Assembly: GCF_019097595.1 (NCBI RefSeq)
Contig: NC_080729.1
Location: 5,764,917-5,828,916 of the forward strand
Direction: 5' to 3'
Length of the DNA: 64,000 nucleotides
Origin: Hemibagrus wyckioides
Lineage: Eukaryota > Chordata > Actinopteri > Siluriformes > Bagridae
Position numbers and translations under genes: made by a program. Each line of letters begins with the position of its first letter. Position 1 is the stretch's first letter. Shown here piece after piece: positions 1 through 28,905 of this stretch. A model generated the notes under the pieces. The model ran no database searches. It was not told where the DNA came from and saw only the letters and a program-made list of their open reading frames with translations.

Positions 1-844
<844 letters not shown>

Positions 845-3461
845 CAGTCTTAAACCAACAAGGAACTAAATTTAGGAGAATGCTTGAACACATAGTTGAA
901 CCAAAATGCACTATGTCTTATAAAAAAAAAAAAGTTGTGAAGACCATTAAATGGTTAAATGCGACTTACTCAATGCAGTTAGCACAAAAAGCTGCTGATG
1001 TTCAATATTTTTATGACTTTGAACAAGAAACATGAATTCACAAAAAGAAGGTGGATGATTAACAAAGGGAACAAAGGAGAAGACAAACAAACGGTCAACT
1101 CACCCCAACCTGGGAAAAAAAGCAATCTTCCACATTTCAAAATACTGTTCCAAAGTGAAGCACACTGACCGGAACAATGTGAAGAATGGACAGCAGTTTT
1201 GCTTTGGAGCGTTTTTTTAAATTGTCATTCCACCATCTTGCAGCCAAAATAACTTTTTAATCTGCAAACGCAGTGACAATTTCCTTGGAGCACAGACTAG
1301 AAAAAAGGAAATGGCACATGGAGGAAAACCGAACTTGTTGGACCTGGAAACAACACAGAAATAACACTGAATGCTTGTCAGGTGACCATGAGTGAAATTG
1401 TTATTGAAGAAAAAATATAAATTATTCTTATTTGTCATTCCAATTTAAAGCTAAAGTTTGGAATATAACTGATTATAAGAATACGCCTTTATTGGCCACC
1501 AGTTGTTGTTGTTTATAGCTTTTTGTTGTTTTTTTTTGGACCTCAATTTCATTATGTTCACCTGTATATAAAAATCAGAAGCATAGCCCACTTACTGTTT
1601 CTCTGACAAAACCATGCGCTATTAACAATATTGTGACCGCCATTACTTAATTGAAACGAGCAAATATCGGAAGATGGGTTCACTTGAATAGTCTAATTCA
1701 TGTTGTTCATACTGCCAATAGGATGATTTTTAAAGCATGTGTTGCTACTTACTATTTTTAAATTACCCAATATGTTAATGAGATCAGAATGCTGGAGCAA
1801 GAAACAAATAATAGTATTTTAGTTCAGATAGATATTTCAGGGATTGTACCTTCGGTAGGGCTCCGCTGCCTTTAAAAGATATATATATATACACATTGGA
1901 GCACAGGCTCACCGAATGCCAAATGGGATTTACTGTGCCTTATACAATGGAAAAATTCTACTGTTAGTATGAGACTACTTTAAAGAAAGAGGTTTCTAAA
2001 CACTGGAATTTATTTGACCACAGTTATTTAAGAATTGTTACATGTTTATATTTATTTTCTTCTTTTCTGAAAGGTTTAGACTACTTCTAATAGACTGTAT
2101 CTGAGACTACTGAGTTTACTCACAGAAACATTCAGCAAGCAAATACTTTGTAATGCTATGTCAGAGCCAAGAAATAATCAATTCCCTCTATTCCGTGTAG
2201 TGGAGCTCAATAGATTCATTCAGTTCATGTTTAAATACTATATCAGAAATGTAACGATGCACTAACACAGTGATGTCATAAGTTTAATGTGATTTTAGGT
2301 GCAGTTGACTACAATCATGGTTATATGAAAATTCCTATTAAGCTTAAAGACCATTTCAGTGAGCATTTGTGCCCATAGAACATTTCATTTGTTTTTGTTT
2401 TGTTTGTTTTTTTTAATACAAAATGATATTTACACTGAAGGACAGTGGTTTTCGAGGATGATTATGCATCTGTCTCAAGGACACTTTCATGCGAACTGCA
2501 CAAAAACTGAAACGAAGCATTTTGTTTGTCTGTAGCAAAGACATTTTTTTAAAAAGTGAAAACAGCCTTAACGACAGATATCTATACCATACCAGTGGAT
2601 GTTTTATATTGTTGATAACCTGCTGTGTATCTCCAATGCTGCTCAAATTATCCCATACACACATAATTCACCATCCACTTTATTCATTATGCATTATATG
2701 TCATGCAGTTATCTAATCAGCACAATGCAAAGACAGATGCAGGTCAAGAGCTTCAGTTAAGATTCACATCGAAGATTACAATGAGGGAAAAAAAAAAGTC
2801 TGATACTGTTGCAGGAACATTAGCTTGCTGTTGTAGCCCGTCCACCTCCAGATGTTTTGTACATGCTAAGATGCACACTATAGTTGTAATGAGTGATTGT
2901 ATTAGTTACTATATCCTTCCTGGCAGCTCGATCCAATCTGGCCTGCTTCCTCTGACATCTTTTGTATTCACCCAGAGAACCCAATGTTTTACTTTGTTTT
3001 TCACACAGCGGTTTATGAAATACGAGTTTGTGAAAGTAGCCCATCTGTTACCCACATCCTCACCAAAAGTCACATCAATATCCCAGAGATCACACTTTTT
3101 TTTTTATTTTCATTTTTATAACTGAAGCTACTGACCTGTATTTGCATGATTGTATGTATTAGTAAGTATGCGTACAAGCTGCCAGATGACTGACTGATTA
3201 GATAACTAATTTAGCAGGTGCACAGGTGTTCCTTATAAAGTGGACAGCGAGTAAATATATACAAACTGCCTTAGAGAATATTGGTGCAATATGATGTATC
3301 CTATGATGTGCAAATTTGGGTTAATGTGTCTGCACTACTGCTGCTGTATGGTATGCTAGCCTTCGATTTTCTCACACACTGAAACTGTTTCTCTCTGATT
3401 CTCTGACTTGTTCTTACTGATATCTTGTCATAGGAATGCTATTAAAGTTTTGGCATTCGTT
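845..3461 (+). other. pik3cb: Probable long 3' UTR of pik3cb
   Basis: No further coding exon is visible after the TAA. A poly(A) signal ATTAAA at 3441-3446, followed by a T/GT-rich stretch, is the first well-placed end signal that I see, which would give a 2.6-kb 3' UTR. The extent is inference. Open frames here have no domain features. Confidence 0.4.
3441..3446 (+). terminator. Candidate poly(A) signal ATTAAA
   Basis: ATTAAA followed within 30 bases by a run of T and G. It is the best candidate for the end of the pik3cb transcript. Confidence 0.35.
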
Positions 3462-4037
3462 TTTTTTTGTTCACCATTTTACTTTTGTGATTGCTGAGTC
3501 TTTACCAAAAAAAAAAAAAAAACAAGATTACTAGGATAATAAGCAAATAACACAATGTTTAATATTTTTTTTTGTTGTTAAAATGTAAAAAGTCACCAGG
3601 CATCTACTGAATATTGCACTGTTACAAGGTATACTGTGTGTTTATTTAAGTATTCGAGTGTTCAGTGACAAAGCTACAGGGTTAGATATCTGAAATATTT
3701 TTCAGTCCCAAATGCTTACTTCTCCATGCTTAATATGACACATACAGAGTGCAGCTTATTATGTATATGTTTTATGAACATCATTACAGCACATTTGCCA
3801 CACTTACAGGGTAATTTTACCGTTCACTGTGCACAGAGTTTCTTGAAACAACCCCAGTGAGCAGCTAATTTCAGATAGAAAAATAATACTGGCCAAAATC
3901 TGACCTGTATATTTGGCCCACGTTCTGCATAGTATTATGCCCAAAAATTGGCCCAAAGTGTATTAGCCATATCTGTACTACAACTGAGCCGTTATCACCA
4001 CATTTCATCGACCACATAGTCCAAACAGAATCTACAT
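3462..4037. other. Intergenic; fragment of a GGCCCA-rich repeat
   Basis: No gene seen. About 3890-3990 holds several GGCCCA/TGGCC words in AT-rich DNA, resembling the GGCC-rich repeat seen more clearly at about 28287-28600 and 43040-43103. Confidence 0.3.
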
Positions 4038-4166
4038 CATCCATCCATCCATCCATCCATTGTCTATACCCACTTATTCCTAATTAGGGTCACGGAGGTC
4101 TACTGGAGCCTATCCCAGCGCACACGGGGCGAAAGGCAGGGGTACACCCTGGACAGGTAGAATCAA
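4038..4166 (+). repeat. Teleost interspersed repeat (short piece)
   Basis: After an ATCC microsatellite (4038-4060) the sequence reads like the abundant fish repeat containing 'GGTCACGG…GAGCCTATCCCAG' and 'GGGTACACCCTGGACAGG'. Related pieces lie at 27294-27545 and 38800-38932. The class assignment is unknown to me; membership rests on similarity between the three pieces. Confidence 0.55.
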
Positions 4167-4511
4167 CATCAAACAACACATTTTCATATAATGATTTATT
4201 TTTCATACTGAGCAATGCTTGTAGTATCTAGACGAATGAAAAATATTTTTATCATGACTACGCCTCAAAAATGTGCAAGCTATAGGGGAAATCAAAGGGG
4301 GAAACCTATTTAAAAAAACTGTTATGAAATAATAAATATAAAGGCTGCATTAAACAGAAAAGCTTATATAAGGAAGTTATATATGTAAACATATCTAAAA
4401 CGTTTAGATTCAAATAGATTCTAGAGTGTGGGTAAAATAATGCACAGTGTATAGAAATATGAACTCAAATTACTTATGACTAGCAGGGTTCAGATGTAAA
4501 TTTAGAAAATT

Positions 4512-4531
4512 ATTATTATTATTATTATTAT
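4512..4531. repeat. (ATT)n microsatellite
   Basis: Short ATT trinucleotide run. Confidence 0.8.
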
Positions 4532-4794
4532 ACGAGATTAAAATTCTGCATGGTGGTGTGCATAGACACACAGAGGAGAGTAAACTTGACGGATGCTGAA
4601 AAATCTGTTTTTTCTGTTTGAGTTCTGTTGTGCTGAGTTTTTGAAAGTGGGATAAAAATCACAGTCTGAATAAACACAGACCCGGTGCTCAGCTTTGCCC
4701 ACGTTACAAAGCACTAAAAAAAAAAAGAACAAACAAACAGCAGTATAGGTCAGACTTGCATCTTTTCCCGATCTATATTTTTGCCATATTCATA

Positions 4795-6038
4795 CACTAT
4801 ATTGCCAAAAGTATTCGCCCATCCAAATAATCAGAATCAGGTGTTCCAATCACTTCCATGGCCACAGGTGTATAAAATCAAGCACCTAGGCATGCAGACT
4901 GTTTTTACAAACATTTGTGAAAGAATGGGTCGCTCTCAGGAGCTCAGTGAATTCCAGCGTGGAACTGTGATAGGATGCCACCTGTGCAACAAATCCAGTC
5001 GTGAAATTTCCTCGCTCCTAAATATAATACAGCTGACAGTTGACTGTGGAATAAGAACATGGAAGTGTTTGGGAACGACAGCAACTCAGCCACGAAGTGG
5101 TAGGCCACGTAAACTGACGGAGCGGGGTCAGCGGATGCTGAGGCGCATAGTGCGAAGAGGTCGCCAACTTTCTGCAGAGTCAATCGCTACAGACCTCCAA
5201 ACTTCATGTGGCCTTCAGATTAGCTCAAGAACAGTGCGCAGAGAGCTTCATGGAATGGGTTTCCATGGGTGAGCAGCTGCATCCAAGCCATACATCACCA
5301 AGTGCAATGCAAAGCGTCGGATGCAGTGGTGTAAAGCACGCCGCCACTGGACTCTAGAGCAGTGGAGACGCGTTCTCTGGAGTGACGAATCTCCCTTCTC
5401 CATCTGGCAATCTGATGGACGAGTCTGGGTTTGGCGGTTGCCAGGAGAACGGTACTTGTCTGACTGCATTGTGCCAAGTGTAAAGTTTGGTGGGGGGGGG
5501 ATTATGGTGTGGGGTTGTTTTTCAGGAGCTGGCCTTGGCCCCTTAGTTCCAGTGAAAGGAACTCTGAATGCTTCAGCATACCAAGACATTTTGGACAATT
5601 CCATGCTCCCAACTTTGTGGGAACAGTTTGGAGCTGGCCCCTTCCTCTTCCAACATGACTGTGCACCAGTGCACAAAGCAAGGTCCATAAAGACATGGAT
5701 GACAGAGTCTGGTGTGGATGAACTTGACTGGCCTGCACAGAGTCCTGACCTCAACCCGATAGAACACCTTTGGGATGAATTAGAGTGGAGACTGAGAGCC
5801 AGGCCTTCTCGTCCAACATCAGTGTGTGACCTCACAAATGCGCTTCTGGAAGAATGGTCAAAAATTCCCATAAACACACTCCTAAACCTTGTGGACAGCC
5901 TTCCCAGAAGAGTTGAAGCTGTTATAGCTGCAAAGGGTGGACCGACGTCATTTTGAACCCTATGGATTAGTAATGGGATGTCACTTAAGTTCATATGAGA
6001 GTCAAGGCAGGTGAGCGAATACTTTTGGCAATATAGTG
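4795..6038 (+). mobile_element. Tc1-like DNA transposon, copy A (1244 bp)
   Basis: Terminal inverted repeats CACTATATTGCCAAAAGTAT… at 4795 and its complement ending at 6038 are flanked by TA at 4793-4794 and 6039-6040, the TA target duplication of the Tc1/mariner superfamily. The element holds one transposase frame in the plus orientation. It matches copy B (33795-34911) almost base for base over the catalytic half, so the family moved recently. Compared with copy B the left end lacks four bases (TCAC). Confidence 0.95.
4925..5956 (+). pseudogene. Tc1-like transposase with one in-frame stop (copy A)
   Basis: Cut-and-paste transposase. The N-terminus (from [10 protein letters not shown]) holds the paired-type helix-turn-helix and the GRPRK AT-hook-like link. 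The catalytic domain shows D in WSDES, D in QHDCAPVH, and E in [13 protein letters not shown] (DD34E type). The frame is open apart from TGA at 5270-5272; copy B has CGA there, so a CpG transition (Arg to stop) explains it. The stretch around 5030-5065 also departs from the usual HTH sequence, possibly through a compensated frameshift. Not functional as it stands. Confidence 0.9.
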
Positions 6039-6040
6039 TA

Positions 6041-9000
6041 TATTCAGGCCAACTGGAGCATTACAGAGGTAACGTCAGGACTCATATTTTCATGTTTCTC
6101 ATGGCCTGCATATACTTAACATTGTATGTGACCTTTCAGAAAGCAGCAAGCCAAGCAATATTTCAAAGTACGATTCAATTACACTTTACGGATATATATA
6201 TATATATATGATGTACATTATATAAGTATATTTATGTAAGTATATTTGATGTAAGTATTTTTGATGACTAAGTAAATTTATTTCTTGTAATTAAAGGTTA
6301 AAACAGAGAGCTATGTGGGCAACATCCAAGTTTTTTAGTCCTGAGCTCAAAAAGCTTTGCACAGAATTTCCATTTAATAAATTTTTCATAGTTCCATTAA
6401 GGCAGAGTTTGCAAAAATGTTTACGATAATTTACCAATGATTACATTCCTGAGCTTCAGGGTCTCAAATGATGTCTTCCATTTCAGTCTACAACAATTGG
6501 CTGCTTCGGCCAAATAAATCTTAACGTTTGATAATACTTGACAGAACTTGTTCTTTGTCAGCACTACCCGAAAGCCCCAGTATAAGCAAGATTTTGAACA
6601 TGTGTACATTCTAAACAATACATTAGAAAATGCATAAAAAAGTAAAATACATTACAAAAGTAAAATAAAATTCTAACTCACATTTCTAAAAGTCTAAAGC
6701 TTGAATTAGCTAAAAGAAAACATCAAATTGATTCATCAATCTTTTTAGAATTTATCTGACCCTGCGAGTCTTCCAATTAAGACTTAATAGAATTAAAGCT
6801 TGCTGGTTGGGATTTTTTTTTATCACAATGCATTGCTCATTTACACAAAATAAAACAAAATAAATCTTACTTTAATGTAATTAACGTTCATTGCAGTGAC
6901 TTATTCTTAGCCTCTGACAGGAGATCTACTGCTGTGCAAGTGGAAGCTTCTTTGTATTTCCTTAATTATCTGTCAGTGAAATACAATCATTAAATGTTAA
7001 GCAATTCATTTATTGTGACTGAGTAAAAAGCATGTTTAGGAATATTTTTTTTATACAACACAGAACTGCAAAAACTCCAAAACGCAGGGACAAATTCTGC
7101 TTCTGCTCTAAGCTTAATGATCACCATGTGGTACTTTTTAATCAAACCTGCAAATGGGCAAAATCCTTTCCTATTGTCTGCTCTCACTATAAGCCAATAT
7201 GCTTGCCTTTATGCACTGTGAAAAGAAAAAATAGAGATATAAGTAAATGCTTTTCAAATTTACATAACCTTAGTTCGATTTCACGTAAGAAAACAAATCT
7301 GATTTTAGCTCATTTGTATATTCCTTAAACTTAAATGAATTGATTGAATTATGTTTTATAGTTGTATAGATATAGATAACAATTGGTTTCTGGTGCAATT
7401 TTTCAAGATAACAGAACGTTGCTCTCCTTGACTTGATCAGTTAAGTATATTTTTTTTTTTTTGAGATTCACATTGGTGAGTCCATGGGCATTTGGGATTT
7501 GCATACATTCAATTTTGAATCCATAAGCATTACAGAATATGTATCCTGGCAAATTATTGGGGCTAGTAAAATCAATTAAAATTTACACTAATATGACAAT
7601 GACCACAGGCATCTGTTGTATCTGTTTCTCTGTTATATGTACTTATCCATCCCAAGAACATGACAATGAATGAAGGTGTGAGTTGCCCAGAGTGCAAACT
7701 GAATACAGTGCAAAAGGGTCACAGTGCTGTATACAGCCATGTAGGTACATTATTACACTTTGTGCTGCATCAAAAATACATTTGTTAGTTGCTGCAGTAG
7801 ATAATTTGGGTTTTTTTTGTTGGTCCAAATACAACTATTTAAGATTTAAAAGAGCAGACAACATTTTTTGACTGTTAGGTCATTTGCTTTGTCTTGTAGA
7901 CTGCTAGAAGTCAGACTCTAGCTAGAACAGTTTCTAAATCCACCCACTTGACTACTGATATAGATAAACTGGCCCATGGCATGCCCTTTTAAAGAAGCAA
8001 CTTCAGGCCATGAAGTTCACTTGCACCTATACATAGGAGTTATAACTTTTGGCTAATTTATATATACTACTACCACCTACATAACAGAAACTGGATCTTA
8101 CATTGTATTTGGCAACTACAAAATTTACTGCTAAAATTTATTCTCAGTTTTAGAAGTCTACCAGTTTCTATTTAGATGTATTTCACTGAGTTGAATGTCC
8201 TTACAGTACCAAAGAAATATATCAGTAAAATTCTCTTCAGCTCCTGAAGATGCTTTAATACATCCATGGCTATTCATGTATGGGATTCAGGAATATTTCA
8301 CAGTCATTTCCCTTGCAATCTTATAACAGATAAGAGTCTCAGTTTGCTAAGTTTCTCAGTTTGCAGAACATGGTATCAGAATGAGATATGACACTGGGTC
8401 ACAGTGTTGTGGTCCTTTAACCAGCATTTCATTGTAATGCTTATATTATTTGCCCAGGACAGTTTGTGTCCATCACCACTGGGCAATGTAGAGGCACAAA
8501 TGTGTTGAAAAGACACTTTGAGAGGAGCTAATATTGGAGTCCAGTGCAATGGTGTGATAAGGTGATGAAAGCCATCAGCACTCCTAAGTGCCATTTATGT
8601 CCCTGCATGCCTCACACTGTGGTCTTTTAAGGTAATACACAGCTATCCATGTGTGCATTAAAAAATCTAAGCAAGACCATTTTAATTTCTTGGTTCAGTT
8701 TTGTATGGAATTTAGATATTATTTCTTTTATCACGCTTTTAAGGGGCTTCAAACCAAAGTGGTATTCAACTGCTTATATATTTTTAATACCTATAACTTG
8801 GATTATCATTTTTGTAATTGTTTAAATAATAGTATACAACGATAAACATTTCTATTTCTGTTTGAATTTATATTTTCAATCAATTTAATAGTTTTCAAGA
8901 CAAAATTATAATATAAAGCACAATTTAATGGTAGTGTTTTCCCTCTAAAAAAAAATGTCCATGACAAGGATAAGGTCATATTTTAAACTATTAACCAACA

Positions 9001-9620
9001 ACTGAAAAGCAAGCAAAAGAAAAATGTAATTAACATAATATCCTAATAAATCTTAATAAAGCTATTGACAGGAATGAAGATAACTACAAATCCCATCCTA
9101 TAAAATCTTTTTGAGTCACATTAAACTGAACGAGACACAGAAAACTTATAAATGATAAGTAAAGCACTTTGTGATAAAACTTTGTACCATCCAGGGCATT
9201 ATCTGGAATATGTTCTGGATCCACCTCAACACTGTACAGGATAAAGAGTTTACTGAAGATAAATTAAGCAAATAAGTAAAGCTTTCTAACACCATATGAG
9301 CAATCTATAACTGAAGAAAAATAATTACCTATCATATACTGAATAAGTCTTCATTGGTACAGAATGCTAGACAGCTAGCTAATAGCTAACAACTAAAAAC
9401 ATTTACTAGTCTAAATGAGTAAAAAGGTGAATATGGGACTTAAACTTAAACAGCCAGAGCTCACTGAAAGACCAGCAAGCCCACTCTGGGCTTGCTCTCA
9501 ACTTTTGGTTGGGATAGATTAACCATGCTGCCCATATAAGGTCTTGTGATATAGACAAATAATAATAACACTGACATACTCCTTTTGATTTAGTTGATTT
9601 ATTTCCAACTGTTTGGTAAA

Positions 9621-9662
<42 letters not shown>

Positions 9663-10440
9663 TAGCCTCTTATAGACTTTCAGAGACACTGTTCTATTTC
9701 ACCACTTCTAACCAACAGCAGCAAAAAGAGTCACCTAGATACCCTCTTGGACATGTGGGCGCCAAGCATTGACCATATCACCTCACCTAAAGCAACTTCA
9801 GAAGAATAGAAAAACACGTCCTCATATTATTTTACTAGACCAGGGACTAAAAGTACTGTCACTACCGAAAGTACTGTAAACGATTAGGTATTAGTGCTAA
9901 TTTAAAAGCTTTAGTCTTTGTCTGAAGACAAGCAGAGAAAATTCATTAGACCCCCTTGCTGTTAGAGAACAGCCTTGATGCATGTCTTGCAAATCCTGCT
10001 GATGTTGTAAAGGATAAACCAGCATGAGTGTTTTAGTTTTGAGCTATTAGGTAAAAATGGACAGTTGGTTGTTCCGGTCCAAGCCAAAGTTAAATGCAGT
10101 GACAGATCCAAGAGTTTTAATCATATATGTTATGATTTATGGTTTTCTCAAATACCACTAAGGATATTATGATGTATCTTTCCAGTTAATCCAAGTGTTG
10201 CAGACACTTTCTATATAGTGTAACATCTTTTGGACATATTTCTCAAAATAGTATATATGAAAACTAATGGAAAAGAATTGTTTAATTTTGTAACTGGAAG
10301 AAATCGACCTGATAAGTAAATAAGGTAGTAACATAGGTAGGGACAGAGAATTAGAGACTGGCAGCATGTGCTAATATGGCATAAAACAGACATGGAGCAT
10401 TCCTTCTTGTCAGTCCAAACACTTAAAGCTGATGTACTAA
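6041..10440. other. Gene-poor AT-rich intergenic DNA
   Basis: No coding exon or RNA gene recognised. It holds a short (AT)n run at 6190-6210 and an (AAT)n microsatellite at 9620-9662. Several 60-100 codon open frames have no domain, codon bias or splice context. Confidence 0.5.
9620..9662. repeat. (AAT)n microsatellite
   Basis: About 14 AAT units. Confidence 0.9.
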
Positions 10441-10447
10441 GTGTTTA

Positions 10448-10490
10448 AATGTGTGTGTGGTTGGGTGTGTGTGGGTGTAGGTGTGCACTG
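10448..10490. repeat. GT-rich tract upstream of the myosin promoter
   Basis: Interrupted TG/GGTG run about 60 bases ahead of the TATA box. Confidence 0.6.
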
Positions 10491-10548
10491 GCACTCTGGG
10501 ACTACTCATAGGGACTGTGTGACCTCATAGCATTGGGGTGGAGAAGGC

Positions 10549-10554
10549 TATAAA
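10549..10554 (+). promoter_or_regulatory. TATA box of the myosin heavy chain gene
   Basis: TATAAA in a GC-richer local context about 360 bases before the myosin ATG. Start of transcription is expected near 10580. This fits muscle myosin genes, which have TATA promoters and non-coding first exons. It is read by eye without transcript support. Confidence 0.6.
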
Positions 10555-10579
10555 TTAGATCTCAGCCCTTGCCTAGTTC

Positions 10580-10908
10580 CTAGTGCAATAAAGTACAGCA
10601 TTGCACCTGCTATTGTGTGAGTTTACTTCATTTTTACCATCTTATTTTTCATGTTTTTGTTCTTGTGTAATTTAACTTATCTATAATTATTATTTATATG
10701 CTGATGCATTGCAAAAGTGTGGATTGTTTGAGCTTTTTCTCTTTTTGTATTTGTTCAATTTTAGGTTTACTAACACTGGAATTTTCACCATTCTCTGTAT
10801 CCAGTAAGGCACAAAACAGTAAGTACATTTCTCTTTGCAGTCCAGTGGTCGCTATAATACTGTTGCAATATATCACTCTTACCAGTTTGATATTTTCGTA
10901 GAATAAGT
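10580..10908 (+). other. 5' UTR exons of the myosin gene (predicted)
   Basis: Likely non-coding exon 1 ends at 10616 before GTGAGT. Exon 2 is 10765-10818, between a T-rich tract with TTAG and a GTAAGT donor. The first coding exon begins at 10902 after TTCGTAG, seven bases before the ATG. This two-exon leader is typical of vertebrate sarcomeric myosin genes. Exact start is inferred from the TATA box. Confidence 0.5.
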
Positions 10909-26483
<15,575 letters not shown>

Positions 26484-26541
26484 ACCTCTGGACTTCCTCT
26501 GAGACTATAAGCACCCTCTCCTGCACTGTCCAGTATTAAAA

Positions 26542-26547
26542 AATAAA
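26542..26547 (+). terminator. Poly(A) signal AATAAA of the myosin gene
   Basis: AATAAA lies 59 bases after the myosin stop codon, followed by a GT-rich stretch near 26570, giving a short 3' UTR as usual for sarcomeric myosins. Confidence 0.85.
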
Positions 26548-26565
26548 GGCACTCACTGCAGTCTG

Positions 26566-27293
26566 ACTATTGTGTGTTCCCTGAACATGACCATTATTAG
26601 GATCTAAACTCAACATATATGTTTATAATAATGAACGGAGAAAGTGATATATAGGAACAACCATGAACAACCATTCATTTGCACAGAAAATATCTAGCTT
26701 GAAAATTAAATAGCTTTTCATATTCAGTATAAGAAAGAAATAAAAAAAAATAATATAATTAATTGGCTGAGATGCAAGTATGTAATCTTGGGTGAATTGG
26801 TGAACCATTATAGAATTTTGTTGGATGTAGATTTAAAATCAAATTCAGTAGACCAAAAGTGATAAAAGGAATTAAAGAAATGATAGAAGTGTTTGTTGTA
26901 CAGAGCATATAATAAGATGGAGTTATATATTTTAAGTGTAATGAATTTTAAATGAATGAATATTGGATGATGAATGTATGGAATAAAGGAATAAGGGGAT
27001 AAAAAATTATTTAATTTTAAATTTTATCATTTTTTTCCTGTTTCTATACTTCTATAAAGCTGCTTTGAGACAATGCCAATTGTTAAAAGCACTTTACAAA
27101 TAAATCGAATTGAATGAAATTGAATTAGTGTGAACTGAATTCAAATATAAGTGAATCTATACCTGAACTAGTACTGGAAAAAAAAAGAAGCAGAGAAGTG
27201 ACAAATTATTAGGTTTCTGTAGTACAACTATATTTAAAAAAAAATACTATATATATTTTCTGTTAATTTGCAGAACTATTTTGTAATCTTAAA
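26566..27293. other. Intergenic, nothing recognised
   Basis: AT-rich DNA. Around 27035-27120 a phrase 'AAGCTGCTTTGAGACAATG…AATAAATCGAATTGAAT' resembles the 3' tail of a dispersed fish element. Confidence 0.35.
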
Positions 27294-27545
27294 CTTCCTT
27301 CCATTTTCTGTACCACTTATCCTACAGCAAGTCACAGGGAACTTCGACCTAAGGAACTCAGGGCAAGGGACACACTGGATAGGGTGCCAACCGATCACAG
27401 GCCAGAATTTCGCACACACTACTGACCCCCAGAAACCCCCAGAGAACAGGGAGAAAGTGCAAACTCTGCACACAGAAGGCAGATATTGAACCTCCAACCC
27501 CAGCAGTGCAAAGCAAACATGCTAGCCAAAAAGCCACCATGTCCC
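27294..27545 (+). repeat. Teleost interspersed repeat, longest copy in window
   Basis: Contains the ordered phrases 'TACCACTTATCCTACAG', 'GATAGGGTGCCAACCGATC', 'CACACACTACTGACC', 'AGAACAGGGAGAAAGTGCAAACT', 'GAACCTCCAACCCCAG' and 'GCTAGCC…GCCACCATG', matching a very common fish repeat. Shorter pieces are at 4038 and 38800. Confidence 0.65.
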
Positions 27546-28203
27546 CGACCTCCCCCTGACCAGAGATTAATTATATATCATTAATAACTTTTGTGTATCT
27601 ATTCTAGTTTAAGCAAACATTAATATACTTTCATTTTTTTTCATGACTTAGCATGAATAAAACTTTAAAGGCAAAAATTAATCAAGAGAAGAGAGATAAA
27701 CTGAAATAATCACATAACCAGCAACTCACAGAAAAAGGTGAGAGGAGGTTACAGTTTTAGGAACAATCGGAAAGGGGCCCTCAAATATCCCATTATTTTT
27801 TTCAGTATCATTGTAAATTAAATTAAATGCATATATTTATATATTGACTGGTCCTGACATGTCCCATCTCTGGAATGCCTGCAGATCTAGCAAGTTATGG
27901 GGAATCACAGAGGCGGAGGCCTGAATAAGCCTCCTTGCAATACGGTGGCACGATGTGGCAGAAGGGCATAAGTGCTCTGGCTGATCTGCGCTTGGTGAAA
28001 GTACACAAAAGTGTAAAGAAGAAAAACAGCATTGAAAAAGACCATGTGATAAAGCCTTTTATCCACTGGAGTCAGGCTGAACAATGATCATCTAAAATAC
28101 CTAAAATTATTCTTATCACACATATTATACAAGGGTACAAGGGTCAGTACAAGGGTCAGTACAAGGGTCAGTCAAATAAAAAAAAAATCTTAAAAGTGCA
28201 ACA
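27546..28203. other. Intergenic, nothing recognised
   Basis: No gene seen. A 14-bp unit (TACAAGGGTCAGTA…) is repeated in tandem about three times near 28132-28170. Confidence 0.4.
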
Positions 28204-28205
28204 TA

Positions 28206-28661
28206 CACTGACCAGGCATAACATTATGACCACCTGCCTAATATTGTGTTGGTCCTCCATTTGCTGCCAAACCCTCATAGCAGACGGGTCAGGGCCAGAT
28301 CTGGCATTAAGCCAGCACTGCTGGCTGAGTTCTGGCATGGCAAGTGGTATGTCAACCAGATGCAGACCAGGTCTGGCAGTGATGGCACTGTTTATATGAT
28401 GGCATGCCAGATGTGGCGCGGTTATAGTTTGGTTTATGTGGTGTGGCCCAGTGCTGGCCCTGTGCTGGCCCACGTTTAGCCCACCTCTGGCAAACCAGAC
28501 ATGGGCCACCAAAGGGCCGTCATTCTTTGTGGTATGTGGGCTGAGTGTAAGTGCATTGTGTGGGCCAGTTCTGGGCCAGACCTATTTTGCTATCTGGGAA
28601 ACAGCCCTGACCTGTCAAGGCATGGACTCCACTAGATCCCTGAAGGTGTGCTGTGGTATCT
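28206..28661. mobile_element. Tc1/mariner-type MITE with GGCC-rich internal insert
   Basis: The left end CACTGACCAGGCATAACATTATGAC follows TA at 28204-28205 and matches the family seen at 13904-14412. The right part ends …CTGACCTGTCAAGGCATGGACTCCACTAGATCCC… at a microsatellite, so the right terminus is lost or replaced. About 28287-28600 is a block of GGCCAG/CTGGCCC words ending CTATCTGGGA, which looks like a separate repeat inserted in it. Confidence 0.6.
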
Positions 28662-28688
28662 GACAGACAGACAGACAGACAGACAGAC

Positions 28689-28747
<59 letters not shown>

Positions 28748-28777
28748 CAGATAGACAGACAGACAGACAGACAGACA
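28662..28777. repeat. (GACA)n(GATA)n(GACA)n compound microsatellite
   Basis: GACA units, then about 15 GATA units, then GACA again. This is a Bkm-type sequence. Confidence 0.95.
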
Positions 28778-28794
28778 TTTACAAAACTATATGT

Positions 28795-28905
28795 TGTATG
28801 TTTATGTAGCACCAGGGTCCTGGAGAAACGTTCTTTCATTTCACTATGTACTGCGTCAGTTATATGTGGTTGAAATGACAATAAAAGCTTTTTGAATCTT
28901 AAAGA
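28795..28905 (+). repeat. LINE 3' tail fragment
   Basis: Shares GTAGCACCA…GGTCCTGGAG…TTTCATTTCACTATGTACTG and GAAATGACAATAAAA with the segment at the right edge of the window (63895-63995, reversed). It reads as the conserved 3' end of a non-LTR element; the body is absent. Confidence 0.55.

Noticed and set aside
2703..3125. 140-codon plus-strand frame in the pik3cb 3' region
   Set aside because: Low-complexity composition, no domain, ends in poly(T)-derived Phe run; likely UTR.
5248..5994. Long minus-strand frame opposite Tc1 copy A (and the like opposite copy B at 34088-34867)
   Set aside because: Antisense shadow of the transposase gene: same span, composition driven by the sense codons, no known domain.
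28662..28777. CRISPR-like regular repeat
   Set aside because: A simple GACA/GATA microsatellite with no spacers, in a vertebrate genome.
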